A stretch of DNA of 64,000 nt from Symsagittifera roscoffensis. Its lineage: Eukaryota > Xenacoelomorpha > Acoela > Convolutidae. This document shows positions 53,526-64,000 of the stretch, in pieces. The stretch is from the NCBI RefSeq assembly GCF_963678635.1, contig NC_087066.1, positions 24,601,012-24,665,011 of the forward strand. Reading direction: 5' to 3'. The notes beneath the pieces were generated by a model. It made no database searches. It was not told the origin of the DNA and saw only the letters and a program-made list of their open reading frames with translations. A program made the translations under genes and the position numbers. Position 1 is the stretch's first letter. Each line of letters opens with the position of its first letter.

Positions 53526-54431
53526 CATACTTGTCAACGGGCCGGGCCGCCCGTGGGCCTCAACGGGCCGGGCCGGGCCGAGGTTTTCACTTTTGTCAAC
53601 GGGCCTTACTTTTATTGACTAACCAATGTTATGTTTCAGTGCGCACTGTACAGCTTGCAGTGTGCTAAACGACATGACTACTACGTTCACTGCCGACTCA
53701 CTGCAGAAACAAATTCGACGTGACACGAAGCACGAAATCTTTGCATTTGTGGAAGAAGACTCTGTGGGCACCACAAAGCACTTCAAATCCGAAGTCTGGA
53801 AAACATTTAAACTTGTGAAAGTTGTCGCCTCTGGATTCATTATTCCGAATTTGTGCTGCTGCCATAAGTTCGAAAGTGTTCTGTCTTACAATGCAAAAAG
53901 TGGCACATTGCATTTAAAACGACATGTGGACGCTTGTATTACAAAGAAAGTATCGGGCGCAATGAACCAGTATTTAAACAAAACAGTGACACTGACCAAC
54001 GCTGAAAAAGACGCCTTAAAGTTATTACAAATGAAACACAATTTTGGAGAAAGAACTCTGACAAGCTTCCACTGTTGTTCAGAGTTGCGCGAAAGGTGCT
54101 TGGAACGCAGGCCAGTTCCGGGCAGCGGGAGAGGCTTTACTCTGATTGCGGTCTGACGGTATCCGAAAGACGGGCAAAACTTTCGCCTACAACCGCTGAG
54201 GCAATTGAAATGGTTTCCATGGCTTTTAAAAAAAGTCTTTATAAATAAGTAAAACAATTAATTAAAATTGTTTTGAAAAAAATTTGTTTTTTTTTTTTAC
54301 CAAAAAAGCAGCAACGGACCCCAACGGGCCGATATTTAATAAATTTCCTGTTTATCAGCCGCCAACGGGCTCGACTTGAATTATATCGGGCCGGGCCGGG
54401 CCTCAATTATGGCGGCCCGTTAACAAGTCTG
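53526..54431 (+). mobile_element. short hAT transposon, 906 bp, with 8-bp target duplication
   Basis: The termini are CATACTTGTCAACGGGCC at the left and the reverse complement of CAGACTTGTTAACGGGCC at the right. The flanks are a perfect GATAGATA duplication at 53518-53525 and 54432-54439, as for hAT elements. GC-rich GGGCCGGGCC repeats occupy both subterminal regions. Inside is a hAT transposase cut down to its two ends. Confidence 0.9.
53674..54248 (+). pseudogene. hAT transposase remnant: BED finger joined to dimerisation region
   Basis: The ATG-started frame begins with a BED-type zinc finger (VWKTFKLV near residue 41, a CC-x2-C-type pair, then GTLHLKRHVDAC), the DNA-binding part of hAT transposases. 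At about 54050 the sequence jumps, in another frame, to the C-terminal dimerisation region (LLFRVARKVLGTQASSG, RERLYSDCGLTVSERRAKL), ending at TAA 54246-54248. The whole RNase-H-like catalytic domain is deleted. The splice acceptor TGTTTCAG before 53639 suggests an upstream exon in the parent gene. This copy cannot transpose by itself. Confidence 0.8.
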
Positions 54432-54439
54432 GATAGATA

Positions 54440-57400
54440 TGTAAATGTACATATGGGTGGAAAATTGTTTGTTTACTGAGGGGCATATGCCTTCCCTGAG
54501 TCTGCTTCTGCTGACCTATAAAAATCACCTGACAATTTCATAGCAGTCGGGCGTTTGAGGGTAAAATTTATTAAGACACGAAGCTGCTGTTCGCAAATAT
54601 ACAAAAAATGTACAGTCCATGAACGCTTCTTCATCTGTCCGTTTACGCTGTTGTGAGAATTTTACAACATTTCTAACAGATTACTTCATTGCGTAGCGGT
54701 AAAGGAAAATGGTTGTTAATAGGGAGGTTGATAATAGGGAGATCGATTCCCAGTCATGGTAAGTTGTCGTGTTGAATAAAAAATACATTCAAATCAGCGG
54801 TTGAACTTTTTGTTGATTGTTGTGCATGTTAAGTTAAATAGATCTCTTTCGTTTACTTCAAACTTATTGTCATTTGATGTACAAATTTGCAAGTTAAAGG
54901 CGTCACTGGTTTGAAATCAGAAATCTCAAAGCGTTGGTATCTAAAAAATCTCATTGTATATCTTGAGCTGAAGTTTTGTACAAATAAAAATGATTGAAAA
55001 TGAAAAAGATGAAAATGAAAAAAAGCATTGATTAAAAAATGTCGAAGAAAGATGAAAATTGATCATGATAAATTGACAGTTTTTCAAAAAAAAATTGTTT
55101 CTTCCAGTTATATTGACACTTCGTTTCTTTTTATTTTCTGACAACTGAGCTCAACTTAGAGTAATTAAAACAACAAATTTCATTTGTTTTTCTGGTTTCT
55201 GAGGTTCTAGTAATCCTGCATATAATCAGAACTTGAGGCTTCCTTGTTCAGAAGTACTCATGCTACTGAACATAAAAGTGATCGAGATCGTTTTTAAATT
55301 TCAATGAATGAAGTGACGACACGTACTTAGATTGTGTTGGTTATTTTTTCAATTTTTCAGAAGCGCTCAATTTTGAAATTTGCGGCTAGACTTTTGATTT
55401 TTCTCAAGCTCAGCTCAACCTGAAGGCGCTCGGCAATTACGAATGTACAAATGGCGCGAGAACACGCGATCGATTTTTTGTTTCAAAAGGATTTGAATTA
55501 TCTGATTTTTTATTGGAAAATGAATTAACTATAAACTGATCCAGTTTTCTCAAGTTGTGTTAGTTTGCTAAAAAAACAAAAACAAATATGAAACCTTTTT
55601 TTATGTCTCCGAGCTTTAAGATGAGTAAATTGCCTTCCCGACTATGGCGTATTTTGTGTTTAAACAGCTGATTCTGATTTTAATTCAGCTTTGAGAAAAA
55701 CTGTTTCGATTTTTCTGTTTTACAGACTGAATGACACGACACTTACGAATGACACTATGAAATATTGAACTCTCGATTTAATTATTCTGCCACATTTCAT
55801 ATTAATTAAGCTATTAGCACATCTTATTAGGCAGGTTTTTTCGTAATTCAATCTGAAAAAAAACGGACCATTTTTCAATTTTTTTTCAAAGGGCACACTT
55901 TTTTCTTGCAAACACGGTTTTTTCTAGGCCTGCTACGTTTCCCCGGGGCTTAAAAACGTACTAATTTGTCTATTATGATTTTGGGGAACGATTTGTTTAA
56001 GCTATTTCCTAAAACATCAATGACAGTGTTAATGTTTTTTTGCTAATGAATTGTGCGAAAGTTCTTCAAAAGAGTTTATTTCTCTCCATATCAACAGCGC
56101 TCATTTCTAAAAAAAAATTGCAATGTAAAAGCTGACCTTGAGTTACATAGTCGTGTTTTTTCTCGGCATGGGTTATATAAGCAAGTTATGAAATTAAGGC
56201 ATATAATGACAAAAAAATTATAAAATTCATTTCATTGTGTTACTTCGAATGGAGATCAAAGCAGGTAGAAATGTTTGTTAACTATTATTGTAAACATTTG
56301 TCAATTTTAAGCTTGAGTGTTAATAAAAAAAAATCGGCGAATTTCTACACTTAGTATACGTAGTTAAACAAGTCTTGTTACGTGCTCGATGAGCCAGTCT
56401 GTCAATCATCAATGGCTGCAAAAACAAAATAGTATTTATCAAAAAACAAGACTGCTCGTATATCAGTGCAAGCCTTGAATGCTCTGACTGCCTCTATCGT
56501 CGATCAGGAGCTTTTGGGTTGAGAAATCTTAAGAAATATATGAAAAAACGAAAATTTTGAATAGTTTCAAAAAAATTTTAGCGTCGTCAAAATTTTACCA
56601 AATTTGAATCATTACAGCTGTGTTTTTTCTAAAATTGAGCTCCAATTAACAATATCTTTTATATGTACAAAAAAAAATTGGTTAGATAAGGAGCTATGTG
56701 ATCGCACAACGGCTTTTTTAAAATAATAACTCGGACAGGAATCTTGAGGACATTGAGAAAATGACAGCTTCTCTGCACTTTGCAGAAACCACAAGTTTAA
56801 ATTTTAAGAAATGAGAACGTGGTTACTTCAGTCAAAAAAATTTCTAGTTTTCAATAGAGACTAAAACCTACCAAATCATCGATATCTAAAAGAAAATCTG
56901 AAAAGCTAATTGCTGCAATTAACTTGCGTTTTGTTGAACTACCAAGGGCATTAGCTCAATCTTAGTTCGAATATGACGGCTGATTAAAAGCTTCAATCAG
57001 GGATAGAATTACGGAGAAACTCATATTATGAAACTGAATCTTAAAAAACCATACCTAATATTTTTTCATAACTGATAGTTTTTCACCGAAACCAAAATGT
57101 TTGGATTTTTTTTAGAAGTTTCTGAGCGATGAAAGTAACGCTATATCAAAAAACGACAAAAGCAATTAATTTTAATTGAAAAATTCAACACCTGCCCTTG
57201 TTCGCAAAAGTCGAAACATGCCATTGGTTTCAAGCAGCTCTGATTTTCAGCGTTTTACCAGAACCCTCTAATGACCCTATTTTTCATTTAAATACCTCCC
57301 TTAAGCCGCTGTTTTTGAACATATTAGCAAAATTTAGTTATAGTTGTTAAAGAACGATGGGTTAGTGTTATCTGCCGACTGCTACAATTGTTATCATTTA

Positions 57401-57702
57401 GCATTCACAAGCAATCGAATCAAGTTTGAGGCAAAATCAAGATAAGTTTGAAACTTTTGTTATTCTCCTTGGGCAGCTAAATTAATAAATCATTGTTGAT
57501 CGAATTGGATGCTATACCGGGAGTATGCTCTATGTTCATTACCGAATCCGAAAGGATTGGCAAACTAATATAACTTGTCGTAACGCGAATCAGACAGCTG
57601 ATTTGTAAAACTGTTAATTCAGTTTCTGCCCTTTTAGCACACATATTTTGTCTTCAGAGACACGAGGTCATTTGAACAACATAAATAAAAATAAAAAACA
57701 TT
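54440..57702. other. gene-poor AT-rich stretch
   Basis: No gene is supported. At about 54683-54760 a degenerate tRNA-like fragment (GCGTAGCGGTAAAGGAAAATG and GATCGATTCCCAG) may be another SINE head. A single GCATTAGCTCAATCTTAGTTCGAA-type match at 56950 is too short to call. The rest is AT-rich without recognisable structure. Confidence 0.4.
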
Positions 57703-57735
57703 CATATATAGAGTTTGCCATTTTGAACCGACTTT
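57703..57735 (+). repeat. direct repeat flanking the gypsy/LINE block, left copy
   Basis: TCATATATAGAGTTTGCCAT followed by TTTGAACCGAC is repeated in the same orientation at 62443-62472 as TCATATATAATTTGCCAT followed by TCTGGACCGGA. The pair brackets the decayed minus-strand retroelement block and may be relics of its terminal repeats. Confidence 0.5.
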
Positions 57736-57829
57736 TACCCAGAAAAAAATTAAAAATTCATCGAATTTTTTTAAAGTCCTTGTGCGACTGGAGTTTATAA
57801 AGTCCCTGTGGGACCAGCTTGAGTTTTTG

Positions 57830-59350
57830 AGTTTCCGTGGGACTCATTTCACTTTCTAGTCTTTCTCAGGAAGTTGAATTGTTGTTTTCTTCTCTGCTTT
57901 TCGTCTCGTTTCGAGTTAAGTCCAAAGAGGGGACCTTGGTTCCCTTGATCTTAGACAAGCTACTCTCTGTCTCGATATGTTGTTTTTTTTTGTAACGAAG
58001 GTTTGGCACTGGTCTCAGTGAACCATTTCTCTCTTCCCCACCTACCTCCAGTTACCATTGCTTCTTTCGCGTTCACTGGTTGACTTTCCCCTGTGGAAGT
58101 TCTTCGAAGTCTCGCCTTGTTTTAAGGAGACACAGATAGGTGTATCTTGCAGCCTGGTCAGATTCCTCTAATTGCATCTTCGCATGTCTTGTAGTGGTTG
58201 GTTAGCGCCACTTGGGCCGAGAAGGTGTCTGTACATTCTGATCACACGTAGTCTACTGTCTCTCTTCGGTTTGCCCTCCTTTCGTTATTAGTTCGGCCAC
58301 CTTTCGAGGAGCTTCCCATCTGCATGGCCATCCTGCCATGTGTTACTTCACTTTTATTCTCCCACTGGGACATTTTTGGTTTCTCTTCCCCCGTTGCCAG
58401 TTTCTCATATCTCCTCCTCCCATCAGTCGAAGAATTTTCTGCGTCTGTTCACCACCCTTTTCCATGTCTTTCTTTTTTCTTTACGTTTTCGGCATTGTCG
58501 TCTTCTATTTCCGCCTGCCTCATAAGTATTTTCCAGTATTATACCCCGTTTCCACGCGACGTTCTTTTCTCTGTCCTTTCTCTCTTCCATGATCCCAGTG
58601 CTACTTTTTTCACCATCCTTTCGTCCGGTGTTCTGAGAAAAAACCCATCTTTTCCCTGGCTCTTATTTCCATATTAGTTCTCATTGAATCGATTTGAAGT
58701 TAACGTCTAATTTCAAAATGGTTGATATTCTTCTGATTCGAAAGCAGGGTGCGGGGTTTACCCTTGTTCATACGTACCTATATGCTCAGTCCGCGACACT
58801 CTCGAATTTTTTTTTCGGTTGCAGACCAGGGCCTCACAATGCAGTCGAACAGCATGGTTGATTCGATTACAGCTTGCACTATGATTGCTTGCTTACGCTT
58901 CGATAAGCTTGAATTCCAAAGCCAATTTTTTCACCCTGTTCCAAACCCAGTATCCTCGTTTGACCCTCTAAAGTCGGTCCTCTTGCTTGCCAATTCTTGT
59001 TCCTAGTAAACGTGTACTTTGGGTGCCGGTTGCTGCGAAGCTTACAAACTCCTGTTTCCCGTACTGGCATTTCTCTTCGAAATCCATCATCCTTTCTTTG
59101 GCGATTACCTTTCCGGTTTCAAGTTCTTTGGGTATAAAATTAAGTATGGAGCCACTAGTTATTTATGTCATCCCTCGGACCTTTCCATTTGTACAGCGGT
59201 ATGACCCATTCTTCTTTGATTTCCTCTGACCAGCTCTCCGGTCCATGTTCATCAATTGCATTAGCGTTTCGAGCAGCCGTTGCTGGCATTTCGTATTCAT
59301 TGTTTTCACCATCATCAAACAGACCTCATGTTACTCATTTCAGTTAGCTC
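57830..59350 (-). mobile_element. decayed LINE reverse-transcriptase debris
   Basis: Read on the minus strand, about 59350-59200 gives PESWSEEIKEEWVIPLYKWK followed by GPRDDINN, the pattern found just before and at RT motif 1 of LINEs. Below it, about 59100-59000 resembles an RT segment (EEKCQYGKQEFVSF), and 58700-57830 is rich in Arg, Lys and Trp like the C-terminal end of such proteins. Frames change often and no catalytic YXDD box survives. The clade is undetermined. It seems inserted into, or joined to, the gypsy remnant next to it. Confidence 0.4.
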
Positions 59351-59359
59351 GACTTTGTT

Positions 59360-62300
59360 ATATTCCTTCCCAGTTTGATGGCCGCCTCCTACGCCACTCT
59401 GGCACGGCAATAAGATATTTGTTTGATCTGTGTAGGTTCCTGCAAAATCTAGTTGAGCTTCCTCATTTGGCTTAGCAACTGGCTCCCTTTGTAATGAATG
59501 TTAATTTTCAATTACTGGGTTTAAGATTTTACCTTCGGCTTTTTTTGCTTGTTGGACTACTGAGCGGTGTTTTTGGTGGAACCATATGTAATGGAAGAAA
59601 TCCAGCATCGCAGCAGATCCGGAGTGAGTTAGGTGGATGCTTTCCAGTACTGTTTGTCGGATTTTGTATGGTAGCACGATACATTCATCAATCAGTAAGC
59701 AGTCATCTCATACATGGAGGCGGTTGCGAATATTGTACCAATATTGGCCGTATGAACAATTTAGTGCCTTCCAGTCTCGTTTTGGAACGAAATTTAGTAT
59801 TATCCTCTTCTGTAATCATTCCATGACTCGCTTCTAGTTGTTGTTGTTGCGTGTTGGGAGTTGTTGCTCTTGTCTGTACTGTTTGGGGTCCACGCAGCTG
59901 ACGCACTACTAGTATGCTTCGTGTACCTAAATTGTAAGTTCTGTTCGCGTATTAGCTTCCTGTATCAATATTTGTGATTCCGTTTGTTTGTTAGCCTTTT
60001 TTGTTGTCTGCGTTGCCGGTGTGTGGCATGTGATTTCCTCTGCACTATCTGGGAAGACGATTTTTAGAAATGATGTTTTTTTTTCTGTGGGGTTTTTGTC
60101 AAAAGTTGTAATGCGTCCTGAATTTTCGCTTGTGTTGATGGCGACTGTGGAGTGCTGTCGGACGAAATCTATTGTTCGTTTGTTATACTACGACGGTGAC
60201 GTTACACTACGACGTTGCCATCTGGGGTCGGAAAGCCTTCTTCAAGATCTGAGTCCCGCATCCGTTTTTAACCATTTTGTTCGGCGCAGGTGTTGATTGC
60301 TTATGTTTCCTCCTCGGTTTCGTGCGCTATCCAGTATGACACCACCCTGGAAACCTTTGCAGTCGTTTCGTCTCCTCATTTTTAGCGATTTCAGTTAAAT
60401 TGATCAAATGGAGTTTATTTTTTACCTTTGTTGGTAAACGAGATCCGGCTGGTTTTGAGCCAGTGAACAATTTTTTTATTTGTGTAACCGCTTTTAAACT
60501 GTTTGGAATGTTTGAAGTGCACTTGAGATTTCAATCAGCTTGTTAGCCTTCCTTCATTTTCCGCGCGCTTTTTGATCAAGTGTCACCGTGCGCGTTTCTG
60601 ATTGGCTAGGTTGCTTAGAATGAGGTTATCGATCATCTCACGTTAGGATACGAATAAGTTGATTGTCGTCACTTCAAAATTTTCACCGTACGCGCTTGGG
60701 GGGAGTGCTTATTGCATTGGATTATGCCACATATAGTCTATTAATCCCACTTTAGTTCCCGCCAATTGTTTAAAATCAAAGTTAAAAGGGATTTGTCGGT
60801 CAAGCCATTTTAAGAGCCTAATTTGGCGTGTTTTTGTTCTCTCGATTGCGTTAAATGCACTGATTGAAGCTTGATGACCTGTAATGGCGATAAAGTTTTT
60901 ACAGTACAAGTAGTACATGAAACGTTCGATGGCCTGAACTACCCCCAATATTTCAGGTTCCTCAACTGAAAATTTGTCCCCTAGTGAATTTAGGAATCTT
61001 GATTCATAGGTGTTTGCTACCCAAATTCTTTTGGTATAATGTCCGACTGCTGCCGCCAAACAGGCTTGAGGCATCTCATACTACGCAGGCTTCAAGTTTT
61101 GATTCGAGGGCTTAATTTCTGTAATTTCTGAAACTAACTTTGGAATAATTTTAAATGCCGTGGTATGTTCGGTATTCCAAGCAAGTGTGAGAATGATTTC
61201 TGTTCTTTTATGTTTGACTTCACTGTTTGTGCGAGTTTGTGTAGTGGCAGTTCGATATTGGGCATCTGATCTTTGTTTTGTGTAGAGATTTGCTTATCTT
61301 TCTGGAATCTAGTCCAATTTTACCGTTTGTCGTGTTTAACGGTGATTACAATTGTGCTGATAAACTGTATATAATTTCTGGGGTTTTTGGTCTATCAGTT
61401 CGTTTAAATCTTTTTCAACTCTCCTGTAAACGGCTCAGAATTCATCTTCCTTTCTGCTGTATCGAAATAACATCTTTGAGGAATTGTGTTCCCATGATGT
61501 AATTTTTCGCCTTTCAGATTCTTACACACAGTTGTTTGAAGTTGCCCTTCGCCCATTGTTTGATTTCTGGATTTGAATTTTTGTTGTCGTGGATTTTTAA
61601 CATGTGGTCTTGATTTGGTTTGTCCTGTATTAGTTGTTTTCCGATTTGTGGCAGAATATTACGTTCTATAATGTTTGCTTTTTAAAAGTCGACTATGATC
61701 GGAGCTGCTTAGAATTTCGTTCCCCCGGCTTTTAATGCGATGATTAAACTTTTTTTGAATTGATGAATTCTCCGTTGTAGAACACTAAGTTTTGTGCCGC
61801 ATCCTGAGGTGTGATATATTTGAAAACTGTTGAACTGTCATTTTTTTGGCTTCGTTGTGCAGTTATTTCATTGATAAATGACATTGGACTACCTGACTTC
61901 GCAATGGCTAATATTGCTTCTGCATTTGCTTTTAGTTTTCTTCTACTTGTCCACTCAGGTCCTCTTCAATGGTTTTCCTGAATTTTTTTTATTACAAACG
62001 CTTCGGTTATTGCCAATACCTGGAATTTATACCGTGGAAACTCTTAGCATCCATTTGAGAATGTGAATTTCGCGAACGCTACCGGGTCGTTTTTCTCTTC
62101 CTCGTTGGTATCTTTGTCATTTTCTGGTTGTTTTTCATTTCCCTCTCGCATAAAGTTTACGTTTGTGGATCTGCAAACTTTTGCAAAAAAGTCCCCGCTT
62201 GGCCTATTTGGAACAGATTTTGTCCTTCGCGGGACATGATTGTAAATGTTTTGGTCCAAACTGTTCGCGTTGTTCTGTACTTAGAGTTTGTTGTCCCCTT

Positions 62301-62440
62301 GTGTTATGAGTTCCTCTCTTGCCTCGGCCGAGTTGATTATTTTGGTAGTTGAATTGTCCAAAGACCTCGTGGTTGGATATATTCGACTGGTTTCGGTTTG
62401 ATGGGAGTGGACGTTGTCTTCATTGTTCACTGTTTTTAAT
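59360..62440 (-). mobile_element. decayed Ty3/gypsy retrotransposon, minus strand
   Basis: Read on the minus strand from high to low coordinates: two zinc-knuckle remnants at 62320-62150 (HLQSCPAKDKIC and FFAKVCRSTNVN), an RT segment at about 61420-61230 (KIGLDSRKISKSLHKTK and a frame-shifted QMPNIELP equivalent), an RNase H domain at 61074-60709 (NTYESRFLNSLGDKFSVEEP, EILGVVQAIERF, LIDYM), an integrase zinc-binding segment at about 59740-59600 (LESIHLTHSGSAAM) and the first catalytic Asp in EEAQLDFAG near 59460. The order and motifs match the 12-18 kb element. The RT catalytic box is missing by internal deletion, and frames are broken throughout. Confidence 0.75.
60709..61074 (-). pseudogene. 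RNase H domain fragment of the minus-strand gypsy
   Basis: This is the longest intact frame of the remnant (121 codons). It covers most of a Ty3-type RNase H: the region after the first catalytic position, EPEILGVVQAIERFMYYLYC, a TGHQASISA segment where TDHKAL is usual, LLKWLDRQIPFNFDFKQLAG and the closing LIDYMWHNP. The D-to-G change in TGHQ removes a normally conserved Asp. It was part of a larger polyprotein and is not a gene of its own. Confidence 0.7.
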
Positions 62441-62442
62441 AA

Positions 62443-62472
62443 TCATATATAATTTGCCATTCTGGACCGGAT
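62443..62472 (+). repeat. direct repeat flanking the gypsy/LINE block, right copy
   Basis: Partner of 57703-57735 in the same orientation, at the other edge of the minus-strand element block. About 25 of 31 positions agree, allowing a two-base gap. Confidence 0.5.
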
Positions 62473-62830
62473 GACATGGAAAAATTATTTTCAAGACAAA
62501 AAATGGCATGACAATTTACTATGGAAAAATTTACTCTTGAATATGTTTTTTACTACATGATATAGGTACACGTTCGCACTAGGAGTATAGCCAAACGTTT
62601 GCTCTACGCTTTCCAGCCGACCTCAGTTTCATTGAAGAGGAACTCGTTTTCTTGTCTCTAATGACAAAAACTTGGTGTAAAATTGAACCTCTCCAAAAAA
62701 ACAAAGCGTTAAAAGATGTGAAACTGGCGCTAGGCGTTTTATTGTTTCCATGTGCCTTAAGTAACATGAAATTTTCTGATCACGCATTTATAAGTTCGTT
62801 TTTTTTTGTTTCATTGTGCTTCAAAATTTT
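62473..62830. other. spacer between the gypsy remnant and the duplication
   Basis: AT-rich sequence with no recognisable gene or repeat. The duplicated LZTFL1 DNA begins abruptly at GGTGCTGTTG (62831). Confidence 0.5.
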
Positions 62831-64000
62831 GGTGCTGTTGTTAAGGACGATTATATTTTTTTCAGGGACTGTCAAGCGAAGAGATGGCTGAAATTGAAGC
62901 AGAGATTACTGAATTGAAGTTGAAACAGGTAAGCACTGAATTTTTTCTTTGCATCAAATCAATTTTTCACTCCTCAAAAAAACTTGTGCGCTAGCTACTG
63001 ATTTCGATACCTACCCATAAGGTTTGCATCATCAGTATTTCAAAACGCTGGTGAATTTGATTGTTGCTTTGGATTGGATAAACAGTTAAGTATGTTCACT
63101 GTTCATATTAGCCCCCTGAATCAAATGATCATTCATCACATCATGACAAGTACCGCTAGAGATAGAGAATTACTAAAGCCGACGTTTGTCGCAGTACATC
63201 GACTTAAATTATTGATACCACCAAACTTCACAATGGTTTCAGGAACTTTGCATGTTTTGTTTTTGTTGTAAATAAGTTATAATAGCATTGTACAAAATCT
63301 GTATGTTATAGATATATCATGTAAATAAGTTTTCAACTGAATTCTGGTATTGTATAATTTCTTATTTTACAACTGATGTTGCAAACCTAGTGCGAGTTAG
63401 GAACATTTAAGTCCTCAGATTGACTTTTCTATTCATTGGATTTTGCGAACAATTGTTCATGAAAGCGGAGACATTATGGATTTAGTTATAAAATCACCCT
63501 CACTTATTTATTGCACTTGCGATTTGCTAGCGTTATCAAATCGGAACATTGTCTGAAAGAAACTCTAAATCGTTTGATATCTTGATTTATACTAACTTCG
63601 AACTCATCGTGTTGTTCTAGATTCTGTACTTATCGGTAACGTCTCTGCGTGGGACGGCAAAGGTTCTTGAGTTTGAGTCTGGTCAATATTGTTTCTTTTT
63701 GCCAAGTTGGAAAAAATTTCCGTTAAAAAGTGTCTTAATGGCACCGTGCTAAATTCTCATGTGATTGAAACGAAAATTTAAATGCATTTGGACTTATGTA
63801 ATTTGTAAGTTTCCCCAATTGTGATAGCTCTTTTTTTCCATTTTTTTTGTTTTCGAGTCATGAAAAAGTTTATTCGGCTTAAATGGTTTCTGCTTAGCAC
63901 CTAACATTGCATTGTTTGGAAGAAAATTAGGTATTATATTTTTGTGTATACTGAGGGGTGAATTACAGCTCAAAGTTTTTCATAACATCAATTTTGTTCT
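62831..64000 (+). repeat. segmental duplication of LZTFL1 exon 8 and 3' flank
   Basis: 62831-63095 matches 48765-49029 and 63101-64000 matches 49961 to about 50860, in the same orientation. The 930 bp between these blocks in the original (exons 9, 10 and the last coding exon) are missing. The first block differs at several percent of positions; the second is nearly identical. The copy continues beyond the window. Confidence 0.95.
62866..62928 (+). pseudogene. duplicated LZTFL1 exon 8
   Basis: The 63-bp exon keeps its frame and both splice sites (TTTTTTCAG acceptor, GTAAGC donor). It encodes GLSSEEMAEIEAEITELKLK plus Q, with three substitutions relative to the original (Q to E, M to I, A to T). 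No other LZTFL1 exon accompanies it inside the window, so it is probably a non-functional fragment, although an exon with intact sites could be spliced. Confidence 0.8.

Noticed and set aside
58324-60296. Several plus-strand T-rich ORFs with hydrophobic products
   Set aside because: They lie antisense to decayed minus-strand retroelement coding sequence and owe their hydrophobicity to T-rich DNA.
1-64000. CRISPR arrays, prokaryotic operons or rRNA genes
   Set aside because: No regularly spaced short repeats with unique spacers and no rRNA-like sequence were seen; introns and gene content are those of an animal genome.

Overview
This is a piece of an animal nuclear genome. It is AT-rich, its genes carry GT-AG introns, and it encodes clear orthologues of conserved animal proteins: UFL1, WDR61/SKI8, AAGAB and LZTFL1 (a BBSome regulator, so the animal probably has cilia). 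Most of the rest is transposon debris. All four conserved genes, and probably the GPCR gene, have a 3' splice acceptor 7-59 nt upstream of the ATG with no obvious upstream 5'-UTR exon. That suggests spliced-leader trans-splicing, and WDR61-AAGAB-LZTFL1 look like a candidate operon. I cannot name the species; such a pattern fits several invertebrate groups (tunicates, chaetognaths, flatworms, rotifers, ctenophores and others).

Layout: 1-4.1 kb is an A/C-rich, heavily broken coding region that I do not recognise. 4.1-7.3 kb is non-coding with small repeats and one 32-residue membrane-type ORF. 7.35-9.42 kb is a two-exon rhodopsin-like GPCR. 11.3-18.3 kb holds tandem repeats followed by a broken Ty3/gypsy-type retrotransposon (gag, protease, RT, RNase H, integrase, and accessory 3' ORFs with SUMO-interacting-type motifs). 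19.8-21.0 kb is a probable Penelope-like fragment. 22.1-23.8 kb is a retroelement with an N-terminal PHD finger and a C-terminal zinc finger plus restriction-like endonuclease, from which the reverse transcriptase has been deleted. 24.5-28.9 kb is a CR1-like LINE (SGNH-esterase ORF1; ORF2 with a damaged 2A-like motif, an APE endonuclease and an RT with a mutated YADD box). 29.0-32.75 kb, minus strand, is a nearly intact LINE whose single long ORF combines a 2A-like peptide, a chromo-barrel/Tudor-knot domain, RT, a zinc finger and a restriction-like endonuclease, broken by one stop codon.

33.19-35.52 kb is intronless UFL1. 35.5-40 kb contains old repeats and a 732-bp foldback element with TA target duplications. 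40.1-49.9 kb is the host gene cluster WDR61 (3 exons), AAGAB (2 exons) and LZTFL1 (11 exons, all resolved). The AAGAB intron holds a degenerate 160-bp tandem repeat and a hAT-type MITE with a perfect 8-bp target duplication. 50-53.5 kb has tRNA-derived SINE-like repeats. 53.5-54.4 kb is a short hAT transposon with an 8-bp target duplication whose BED finger is joined directly to the C-terminal dimerisation region. 57.7-62.5 kb is a decayed minus-strand gypsy relative of the 12-18 kb element, mixed with LINE debris. 62.83-64.0 kb duplicates LZTFL1 exon 8 and the LZTFL1 3' flank, and the duplication runs off the end of the window.

The most notable theme is that the mobile elements carry chromatin-associated modules (chromo barrel, PHD finger, SUMO-interacting-type motifs), next to a host cluster that may be trans-spliced as an operon.
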